Shown here piece after piece: positions 1 through 5,549 of a stretch of 5,892 nucleotides of DNA. Location: positions 1 to 5,892 of the forward strand of contig JAAUTT010000324.1 of NCBI GenBank assembly GCA_012031335.1, written 5' to 3'. Each line of letters begins with the position of its first letter. Positions within the stretch are counted from its first letter, which is position 1. Both the position numbers and the translations under genes were made by a program. The stretch is from Bacteroidales bacterium. Lineage in GTDB: Bacteria; Bacteroidota; Bacteroidia; Bacteroidales; JAAUTT01. A model generated the notes under the pieces. It was given only the letters and a program-made list of their open reading frames with translations, was not told the origin of the DNA and made no database searches.

Positions 1-144
1 ACTAAGGTTAACGTGTTACATTTCTAACAAAAGTTATTTAGAAATTGTTTAGAAATTAAATAATGATTAATCGGATTGGCAGTTTGTGCCGACAAAATGC
101 AACCGAACAATGATTTTAACAATTTAGGTTTGAAAATACATTTA
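1..144. other. AT-rich non-coding flank
   Basis: No open frame with protein-like content is visible. The stretch is AT-rich and contains a short tandem duplication, TTTAGAAATT at 37-46 and again at 48-57 (11-bp period). A match to the Bacteroidota -7 consensus TAnnTTTG lies at 125-132 on the plus strand, but no TTTG -33 box sits at the expected distance and no gene follows within the window, so I do not call it a promoter. Confidence 0.5.
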
Positions 145-364
145 AAATCACTGTTGTCCGGTTAAAATGATTAGATCCTTCGCTCCGCTCAGGATGACAA
201 GCCTTTCACTGGTGTTGGAGGGTGAGGGGTTGGTTGGCGGCGAAGCCGCCAACCAACCCCTCACCCATTCTAAACATCTGATTGTCATTTCGAACTGTCT
301 GCTCAACAATGGCGGGGAAGTGAGAAATTCCTGCCTACATTATTTCCCCGGACAATAGTGATTT
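145..364. repeat. Nested palindromic repeat element (MITE/REP-like), about 220 bp
   Basis: Three layers of inverted repeat share one centre. The outer arms, AAATCACTGTTGTCCGG at 145-161 and its near-complement at 348-364, match at 16 of 17 positions. A middle pair, ATGACAA (194-200) and TTGTCAT (282-288), belongs to longer stretches resembling the GATCCTTCGCTCCGCTCAGG / TTGTCATTTCGAA sequences that I recognise from many Bacteroidota intergenic repeats. The core is a perfect 22-bp stem (220-241 with 245-266). There is no transposase, and no convincing target-site duplication is visible. A 63-codon plus-strand frame across it (167-358) is an artefact of the repeat. Whether it is a non-autonomous transposon, a REP-type element or several repeats inserted into one another cannot be settled from one copy. 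Confidence 0.6.
220..266. repeat. Perfect 22-bp stem hairpin with GAA loop
   Basis: Positions 220-241 are the exact reverse complement of 245-266, separated only by GAA. The arm begins GGGTGAGGGG and ends TTGGCGGC, so the stem is long and GC-rich in an AT-rich setting. It lies about 165 bp beyond the stop of the peroxiredoxin-like gene, so it could fold in that gene's 3' transcript end. It has no T-run on either strand and is therefore not a classical intrinsic terminator. Confidence 0.85.
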
Positions 365-431
365 ATTTTATTTCCAATGACACCGAATCCAGTCTATAGA
401 AGCTATAACAAGAAAGGTAACCGCCGGTTCA
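365..431. other. Short 3' flank of the six-gene operon
   Basis: This is the 67 bp between the palindromic element and the stop codon of the last operon gene. It has two weak inverted repeats, TATAG/CTATA at 395-407 and AACC/GGTT at 419-429. Neither has a stem long enough, or a U-run on the minus strand, to call a terminator. Confidence 0.35.
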
Positions 432-1049
432 TTACTTCAGACGTTCAATGGCACGGATAATGTCGTTCACCGACGATCTTTTCTTATAGTCGGGGTCGAA
501 CTGCCGCCAGGCTATTACACCATCCTGACCGATCAGGTATGTTGCCGGAATTGGTAAACGCTGCGAATCGTCCGAATGTGTTTCTTTAAGATTTGCGCCC
601 AGTGCCGTGTTGTAAATAATCAATTCCGATTTTTTGGGGGTAAACGTTACATCGTAGGCGTTGGCAATTTTATAGCCATCGTCGTACAATAAACGAAACT
701 TAACTCCGGTTTTTTCTTCCATTTTTTCGAGGTATTCCGGCTTTTGGGGCGAAACGGCAACTACAGTTGCACCTTTGTTGCTGATCAGGCTTAGGCTGTC
801 CTGAATTTGTTTCAGGTGTTTGTTACAAACCGGGCACCAGTAACCACGATAAAAGATCACCACTACCGGGCCTTGTTTTAATGACTCAGTCAGGTCGAAT
901 TTTACACTATCCGCATCAATAGCGCTGATTAAAGGGGCTTTTGCTCCAACTGCCAATCCCCTGGCATCGTTAACACCTTTAGACTCCTGTCCACATGCTA
1001 TGATGGTGCTGAATAACAGGGCGATTATTGAAATGTTTATTGTTTTCAT
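432..1049 (-). CDS. Peroxiredoxin-like (AhpC/TSA superfamily) lipoprotein, 205 aa
   Basis: Probable thiol peroxidase or thiol-disulfide protein tethered to the cell envelope. Residues 1-18 form a hydrophobic leader ending in the lipobox I-I-A-C, with C19 as the likely lipidated cysteine. Residues about 35-190 are thioredoxin-fold AhpC/TSA. The strand PVVVIFYRG leads into the active site W71-C72-P73-V74-C75, followed by a helix (NKHLKQIQDSL). The strand TVVAVSPQKPEYLEKM and the late LPIPATYLIGQDGVIAW segment fit peroxiredoxin-like family proteins. The active site is CxxC rather than the PxxxTxxC of classical peroxiredoxins, so a reductase-like function is possible. It is the last gene of the run, starting 10 bp after the transporter stop. 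The start is chosen because it gives a complete lipoprotein signal. No frame defects are seen. Confidence 0.9.
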   Translation of the reverse strand: MKTINISIIALLFSTIIACGQESKGVNDARGLAVGAKAPLISAIDADSVKFDLTESLKQGPVVVIFYRGYWCPVCNKHLKQIQDSLSLISNKGATVVAVSPQKPEYLEKMEEKTGVKFRLLYDDGYKIANAYDVTFTPKKSELIIYNTALGANLKETHSDDSQRLPIPATYLIGQDGVIAWRQFDPDYKKRSSVNDIIRAIERLK

Positions 1050-1059
1050 ATTTGAAAGA

Positions 1060-1659
1060 TTATTTAATTATCTGAATTAAAACCGACAAAAGAATAGCAC
1101 AACCAATAATGCGATTCACATTTTTGGCGATAAACCCGAATCGGGAAAAAATTGTATTGCTGAAATAAGCATACATATAAAGTACTCCCATCTTTCCGAC
1201 CCAAATACCTGTTGCAAAAACAAGTAAATACGATATTTTTATTTCGGGCAGCCAATGGGTACTGATATAGGTCATTGCAAAAAGCCAGTATAAAAAAACC
1301 TGAAAGCTTACCAGATTCAGTAAAGCTCCATTTAAGAAGCCACGTTTGGCGGAAGCTCTGTTTTGATGAGCCGGATTTCTTTTAAAGAAAAAAATTAAAG
1401 CCACCGCAACAGGGATGATAAGAATAAGTGATTCGACCAACACATTATCCTGAAACATTTTTCCAATGGCACTGCCGGCTAAAACAGCAGTAATACCAAA
1501 AACTATCTCAACCAGGGTTGCCCCATGAGCAATTTTTAAAGCCGATGGCTTGCCTGCCCGGTACGAAATATCAAGTACCGTCAGGTTTACCAGTCCAAAA
1601 GGAATTGCACCTATTATGGTAACCACAATTGATATTAACAGGGCTTCTAAAAGCATCAT
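1060..1659 (-). CDS. LysE/RhtB-family membrane transporter, 199 aa
   Basis: Inner-membrane exporter of the LysE superfamily, whose characterised members export amino acids or other small solutes; the substrate here is unknown. The length is typical for the family (about 200 aa). Hydrophobic segments lie at about residues 5-27, 45-65, 72-92, 108-130, 140-160 and 180-198, fitting the six-helix topology. The first helix carries the family's glycine/proline pattern (GAIPFGLVNL, residues 17-26), followed by the basic loop SYRAGKPSAL and then HGATLVEIVFG, matching the conserved N-terminal half of LysE translocators. It begins only 2 bp after the DUF4833 stop, which implies translational coupling, and is followed 10 bp later by the peroxiredoxin-like gene. 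ATG ATG tandem starts make the first residue uncertain by one codon. The frame is intact. Confidence 0.85.
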   Translation of the reverse strand: MMLLEALLISIVVTIIGAIPFGLVNLTVLDISYRAGKPSALKIAHGATLVEIVFGITAVLAGSAIGKMFQDNVLVESLILIIPVAVALIFFFKRNPAHQNRASAKRGFLNGALLNLVSFQVFLYWLFAMTYISTHWLPEIKISYLLVFATGIWVGKMGVLYMYAYFSNTIFSRFGFIAKNVNRIIGCAILLSVLIQIIK

Positions 1660-1661
1660 TT

Positions 1662-2193
1662 TTATGGATAAATGATTTCGGTAATTTCCTTCCCGGTTTG
1701 TGTTTCAACGCCGGTAAGTTTAACAAAAGGGATAGAAGGAACCCAGAAACTTCCCCCATCAATCTGCACAAAAATCCGGGTAACTTCTATCTCTTTATTT
1801 TTTAAAATGGTAAACACCTTCAACCGGTTATAGGATGTCCGCCTTAATTGAAACGTGCGTTTGGCATACGATACAAATTGAAATTTCCATGAGTTGCCTG
1901 AAATATCGCTATTCAGGATTTTAATACCGTAGGCATACTTGCTCTGAATCCAGGTTAAAGGCTCAATCCGGTTATTGTTTTTAACCCAGAATGCTTTACC
2001 GGATCTTCCATATTCAACACGCCCTTGTAAAATTGGGAGCATACCAAATCTCATTCAGGTCTTTACTACGGGCAACTTTAAACAGGGGCTGGCTGTCCTC
2101 ATATATTTCAGGGGCCGGTATTACAAAAGATGAAGCGCCCAACCAGGTGAAAAGGATGAATGCCCCGATACCCTTTTTGTTCAAGCGTGCCAT
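1662..2193 (-). CDS. DUF4833 domain protein, exported, frame broken by one extra base
   Basis: Conserved protein of unknown function. As read, translation from the ATG at 2193 runs through an exported-protein N-terminus (MARLNKKGIGAFILFTWLG) to about NEIWYAPNF and then stops out of frame; the rest continues in another frame to the stop at 1662. Removing one A from the run at 2029-2032 (plus strand) joins them into a 176-residue protein. The rebuilt chain shows DUF4833 landmarks: RSKDLNEIWY (42-51), FWVKN (68-72), QSKYAYGI (83-90) and a C-terminal IFVQIDGGSFWVP (140-152). Residues 10-26 look like a signal peptide or N-terminal anchor. It starts 10 bp after the thioredoxin stop and ends 2 bp before the transporter start. 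An internal ATG at 2054 gives a 130-residue frame but loses the export signal and part of the domain, so it is unlikely to be the true start. The family call is from recalled motifs. Confidence 0.75.
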
Positions 2194-2203
2194 GTTCTTA
2201 ACC

Positions 2204-2656
2204 CTATTTGCGTTTACTGATAATGGTTTTACCAAGTTCAAGGAATTCCTGCGGATTGTGGTACCCCATTGTTTTAGCGACAAGCTTGCCGTTTCCGTCG
2301 ACAAACAACAGGGTTGGATAACCGGTAATACCAAACTTTTCGGCCAGCTTAATACCTTCACCCTTTTCGCCATCAATAGCAAAATTCACGAAATTTGAAT
2401 TGTAATAGTCGCCAACCGAAGCATTCGGGAATGTTTTAGATTTTAGCATTTTACATGGACCGCACCAACTGGCATAAATGTCGATGAATACCAGTTTATT
2501 TTCCTTTTTGCTTTTTGTAAATGTTGTTTCCGTCCCATCGTTCCTGAGTAAAAGTCAATGCCTTTACCCTCATCAGGCAGCACCTGAAACGATTGGCTTA
2601 CTTGCTGACACCAACACTGCCAATGCAAGCATGGTTATTATTTTTAATCCGTTCAT
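2204..2656 (-). CDS. Exported thioredoxin-like protein, with compensating frameshifts near the N-terminus
   Basis: Thioredoxin-fold disulfide reductase/oxidoreductase predicted to act in the periplasm. Translation from the ATG at 2656 gives a Sec-type leader (MNGLKIITMLALAVLVSAS) and then meets stops. A second frame carries PDEGKGIDFYSG. The original frame resumes with KKENKLVFIDIYASWCGPCK and runs to the stop at 2204. One extra base near 2577-2580 and one missing base between about 2505 and 2547 cancel, so start and stop are in the same frame and the repaired protein is 150 aa. Active site WCGPC is at about residues 64-68 and the cis-proline segment GITGYPTLLFVDG at about 109-121. Without repair only an 81-residue piece beginning MLKSKTF (from 2449) is read, which lacks the catalytic cysteines. 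The gene lies 25 bp after yceI and 10 bp before the DUF4833 gene. Confidence 0.8.
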
Positions 2657-2681
2657 AGCTTTGTTTTTTAAATGATTATAA

Positions 2682-3245
2682 TTATTCAGGCTGATATTCG
2701 CCATGTACTGTTACTTCAACTGTTTTGGCAATGTTAGTCGACGGTTTGCCCTTTTCGAATGCAACGCCATAATCGGCCAGGGTAACATTGAATTTACTTT
2801 TCACTTCAACAACATTTCCTTTCACAGTAACGGTACCTTTTTCCTTGATGGGTTTGGTTACTCCTTTTAAGGTGAGATCGCCTTCAACATCGGCAGAATA
2901 AGTACCATCCTTAGCAAAATTTACCTGTGCCGGATTGGTTATTTTGGCATTCAATTTTGCTTTTGGAAATTCCTGGGTGCTCAGAAACTTATCGCTGTTA
3001 AAATGCTTTTGCATCAGGGCTTTTTCGAATTCAAACCCCTGCATGGGCACAGAGAAAACCACTTCTCCGGTTTCTTTGTTGATGGTACTAACCGACGCGG
3101 TATTGTTTGCTTCAATATTTTCGGCGGGTGTGGTGGAAAAAAACCTGATATTGGTTTTGGAGCTGACAAGCTTTGAATTTTGGCCATAACTGGCAATTGA
3201 AATAAGCATTGCTGCCGCCACTGATAATAAAACTGACTTTTTCAT
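2682..3245 (-). CDS. YceI family periplasmic protein, 187 aa
   Basis: Member of the YceI family, a lipocalin-like beta-barrel that binds isoprenoid-type hydrophobic molecules in characterised members; the ligand here is unknown. Residues 1-22 (MKKSVLLSVAAAMLISIASYGQ) are a clear signal peptide. The mature chain follows the family order: an opening strand with SKTNIRFFSTTPAENIEA, then a strand pair (TGEVVFSVPMQGFEFEKALMQ), the HFNSDKFLSTQEFPKAKLNAKI block that is the best YceI signature, then DLTLKGVTKPI and a final strand VEVTVHGEY. Length is normal for the family. It is the second gene of the operon, 26 bp after the OB-fold gene. The start has an A-rich leader (AAAAACAACCCAT) in place of a Shine-Dalgarno sequence, as is common in Bacteroidota. 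The frame is intact. Confidence 0.9.
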   Translation of the reverse strand: MKKSVLLSVAAAMLISIASYGQNSKLVSSKTNIRFFSTTPAENIEANNTASVSTINKETGEVVFSVPMQGFEFEKALMQKHFNSDKFLSTQEFPKAKLNAKITNPAQVNFAKDGTYSADVEGDLTLKGVTKPIKEKGTVTVKGNVVEVKSKFNVTLADYGVAFEKGKPSTNIAKTVEVTVHGEYQPE

Positions 3246-3271
3246 ATGGGTTGTTTTTAATTATTATTGGT

Positions 3272-3748
3272 TTACTTTTTTACTATGTCGCTTTTTTCAA
3301 GAATTACATGCTCGTATAATCCGAGGTCTTCATCGTACGCTGCGCCCGATCGTATAACGCCTTTTACCGAAATGGCCTGACCTGGCATAACCCCATCCAG
3401 ACTTTTATCTGTTTCGCCTGTAAAAGTGGCACTTACTCCTGCTTTGTCGTTATTGTCCTTTAGCAGCACAACCTTATGGCCATTAAAGTTGGTAGAGATT
3501 TTCGCCACCGTTCCGGATATCTCCAGAATTTTGGAATCACCATCGGCAGCCAGATATTTTTGGTTGGCAGCATTTTTATCGGTCAGGTATTCCGTTACAA
3601 TTTGAGTAGTTGTCATGGAATAATCAACCTTGGCTGATTGCACATCGCGATGTGGCATGTTGAAAAGATAATAAACGATGCCACCGCCTGCAATTACACC
3701 AATTACTACGATTATAGCTATGGCTTTGAATGCTTTCCTTTTTTCCAT
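3272..3748 (-). CDS. Membrane-anchored OB-fold (tRNA_anti-like) protein, 158 aa
   Basis: Small exported or anchored protein with a predicted oligonucleotide/oligosaccharide-binding fold; its biochemical role is not established. Residues 1-7 are basic and 8-29 form one hydrophobic helix (AIAIIVVIGVIAGGGIVYYLF), giving an N-in anchor with the rest in the periplasm. A short helical part follows (TTTQIVTEYLTDKNAANQKYL, about 46-66), then strands at about 72-150: KILEISGTVAKIS, HKVVLLKDN, AGVSATFTG, GQAISVKGVIRSG and YEHVILEKSDI. This order matches the tRNA_anti-like OB-fold family common in Bacteroidota. The name refers to fold similarity and does not imply tRNA binding. It is the first gene of the six-gene run, so the operon promoter should lie in the gap above it, but I find no convincing -33/-7 pair there. 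Confidence 0.75.
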   Translation of the reverse strand: MEKRKAFKAIAIIVVIGVIAGGGIVYYLFNMPHRDVQSAKVDYSMTTTQIVTEYLTDKNAANQKYLAADGDSKILEISGTVAKISTNFNGHKVVLLKDNNDKAGVSATFTGETDKSLDGVMPGQAISVKGVIRSGAAYDEDLGLYEHVILEKSDIVKK

Positions 3749-3959
3749 TTTGTTAATATTTTGCTGGAACAGTCGGGGAAAATTCTAAACCTGACAATTT
3801 TGGGTAATAAAAATTTTAGCCTGGATATTTATGAAGCCACGAATGCACAAATAGAATTTAGAAGGATGAGGGTGTCTGGAAATCGTGATATTGAGCAGCT
3901 TGTCCCGTATTAGCACATAGCCGTCAAGCTATTAATTTCATGATGTTGATTTTCAATAG

Positions 3960-3979
3960 CCCCGACCTTTAGGTCGGGG
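3960..3979. repeat. 8-bp perfect GC-rich hairpin (CCCCGACC / GGTCGGGG)
   Basis: CCCCGACC at 3960-3967 pairs exactly with GGTCGGGG at 3972-3979 around the loop TTTA. Hairpins of this kind recur as intergenic REP-like units in Bacteroidota genomes, to my recollection. Neither strand follows the stem with a T-run, so it is not a standard intrinsic terminator. Confidence 0.7.
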
Positions 3980-3992
3980 TGGAAGTGAAAGT

Positions 3993-4050
3993 GGATTTGA
4001 GGCGCACGATACCTTTAATAAAGGACAGAATCGCTCATTGCGCCGCATCC
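3993..4050. repeat. Multi-stem nested palindrome
   Basis: Four pairs nest in order around a 3-base loop: GGAT (3993-3996) with ATCC (4047-4050), GGCGCA (4001-4006) with TGCGCC (4039-4044), CGAT (4007-4010) with ATCG (4030-4033), and CCTTT (4012-4016) with AAAGG (4020-4024). The small internal bulges would give an interrupted but coherent stem in RNA or a cruciform in DNA. It lies 13 bp beyond the CCCCGACC hairpin and probably belongs to the same repeat unit. Confidence 0.5.
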
Positions 4051-4231
4051 TACATCTCAAAAACTCCGATGATATTAGCTTATAGGTCCTTATTTGGATT
4101 ACCACGCGTCGGAAAATAATTCTCATTTACAGATTGGATTTTAGTTCACGAATGTTTCCCGACAAGTCGAAAGAAAAGCATACCTGATTATTCGTGCATT
4201 TGTGGCAAACATATATTTATGAATGATGCCA

Positions 4232-5549
4232 TTAAAAAAGAAATGCTGAACCAATATAAATTCCTGCACTGCCAATGTTCTTGTCGGGCGACCAGCCCAG
4301 GTTTACTGAGGTGATGTTGTTTTACTGTAAATAAGATAAGCGCCCGCACCCAGGCTTGCTACAGGTATCTGGCTTGGGTGGACCGATACTGTTTATTGAA
4401 TTCAGCACCGGGAACCGACAAATATTTTAATTGGTATTCCTGAGTTATAAAAACAGCATCGGCAAAGGCAGATAATTCCACTTCCCAATTTAGTTTTAAC
4501 AAAGTGAATTGCAGGATTTTGCTTCGCCACTCCATATTGCCCAGAACAAAACCGTTTGCTGCTATACGGTTGCGGTTTGCACCCCTTAATGTAAAGGCTC
4601 CTCCCACACCATCCTGGTTCTGGCGTGTGTCGAAATACACGGGAAGCATATAAAAAGGGATGGTACCTCCTATTTTCTGCTGACTGCTGATACGCCATGT
4701 TAATACCGACTTTAAACCGGGTAATTCCAGATAATGCCGGAACGTCATAATGTGTTTCCCAGCCAGAATTTTACTTTTCTTTCCTGAAAAAATTGTAAAA
4801 TAAGTTTCGAACCAAAGACCGTTAGTGCAGTTAATACGGCCATTTCTTGAATCATAGGCTATTCCTGCCAATAAGTTTACTGCCGAACCTCCATGTTTTT
4901 CATCTTCCTGTATTATTCCCCAATCTATATATTTACCGTACAAACTTTCCTGCCTGGCAGGGATGCCATCATAACGAAGGGGCAAATCAAACCTGTTGAA
5001 ATCCAAATCTTCTATTAAATATTGTACCCATCCGGCTCCCAGCAAAAAATTCCAGTTTCCCGTTGACAAAGGTTTATGCCAGATTGCCTGCAGCCGGCTT
5101 AGTCTGCGTTGATGGGCATAGTAGAACGGGTTGATGTAGAACGAACTTTCGGTGTTTGTAAACGAGGGGTTCAACAATGACTTTGCCCCGTTAAAGCCAA
5201 AAAAATCCAGTTTCGAGTCTTTGATAAAGGTAAGCTCAAGAAATAGGATTGATTTGGGGACAAGGCGCGCAGTTTCATAAATCATGGATAGATTCGATGT
5301 GCCTTTGGTTGAATTAAACGCCCGTATATTGAGATATTGCGCATAGTTGGGAAACTGAACCGGTTGGCCGTAATCGAAAAGGTTTATTACGGCTCCGTAT
5401 CTCAAACCCAGATCCTGGTCAAATGCAAGAATGGGCGTTCCACCCCACCCAAACCGGGCTGCCTTTACAGAATCCTGGGCCTGTATAAAAATTACTGGAG
5501 TAAGAGATAAAAAGCCAAACAGACAGTGATATAGAATGCCTTTAATCAT
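4232..5549 (-). CDS. Omp85/BamA-TamA-type outer-membrane beta-barrel protein without POTRA domains, C-terminus frameshifted
   Basis: Probable outer-membrane barrel. Residues 1-24 are a signal peptide (ending FIQA). The chain then enters barrel sequence (FGWGGTPILAFDQDLGLRYG, about 33-52) with no room for POTRA domains. Alternating aromatic/polar strands follow, with the Omp85 L6-loop signature as LRG at 321-323 and the next strand GNMEWR (337-342). As read, the frame ends at 4359 after 396 aa (…STQARYL). Two single-base deletions restore the rest: a missing base at about 4362 gives VASLGAGAYLIYSK, and a missing base in the T-run 4320-4323 gives NNITSVNLGWSPDKN and an end IGSAFLF, stopping at 4232. 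A terminal phenylalanine is the hallmark of barrel proteins recognised by the BAM machinery. Repaired length is 439 aa. Relatives are usually annotated as BamA/TamA family or surface-antigen proteins; the substrate is unknown. It stands apart from the operon by 483 bp. Confidence 0.8.

Larger units (their letters stand above)
3836..4206. repeat. Block bounded by imperfect 17-bp inverted repeats
   Basis: GCCACGAATGCACAAAT at 3836-3852 and ATTCGTGCATTTGTGGC at 4190-4206 are inverted copies matching at 15 of 17 positions, 371 bp end to end. Similar 'cacgaatgcac' repeats are frequent in Bacteroidota intergenic DNA, to my knowledge. The block encloses the hairpins at 3960-3979 and 3993-4050 and nothing that looks coding. 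It may be a small non-autonomous mobile element, or two independent repeat copies that happen to face each other. Confidence 0.45.
3749..4231. other. 483-bp intergenic gap between barrel gene and six-gene operon
   Basis: No frame on either strand has recognisable protein content. The gap contains an inverted-repeat-bounded block (3836-4206) with two compact palindromic structures. On the minus strand it must also hold the operon promoter and any 3' end signal of the barrel gene, but I cannot point to a convincing consensus for either. Confidence 0.5.

Noticed and set aside
125..132. TAGGTTTG, a perfect TAnnTTTG Bacteroidota -7 box on the plus strand
   Set aside because: No TTTG -33 box at about 19-21 bp upstream, and the only sequence downstream is a repeat element without a plus-strand gene.
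220..266. 22-bp hairpin as an intrinsic terminator for the operon
   Set aside because: The stem is strong enough but neither strand shows a U-run after it, and it lies about 165 bp past the last stop codon.
167..358. 63-codon plus-strand open frame starting MIRSFAPLRMT
   Set aside because: It lies wholly inside the nested palindromic repeat, so its sequence is dictated by the inverted arms. 'RSFAPLRMT' is a peptide I know as a recurrent spurious translation of intergenic repeats.
1991..2398. 135-codon plus-strand open frame
   Set aside because: Antisense shadow of the thioredoxin and DUF4833 genes; it has no family-like motifs, while the minus strand does.
2935..3189. 84-codon plus-strand open frame
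   Set aside because: Antisense to the intact YceI gene, whose minus-strand product is a clear family match.
3638..3913. 91-codon plus-strand open frame
   Set aside because: It starts antisense inside the OB-fold gene and runs into repeat DNA, with no recognisable domain or export signal.
3960..4050. Riboswitch or structured leader RNA of the operon
   Set aside because: The stems are palindromic in a way that fits DNA repeat units, no conserved aptamer core is recognisable, and the region lies more than 200 bp from the operon start.
4359..5549. Barrel protein ending naturally at residue 396
   Set aside because: The sequence just beyond the stop encodes the missing terminal strands and a C-terminal phenylalanine in shifted frames, so the stop at 4359 is very likely an artefact or lesion.
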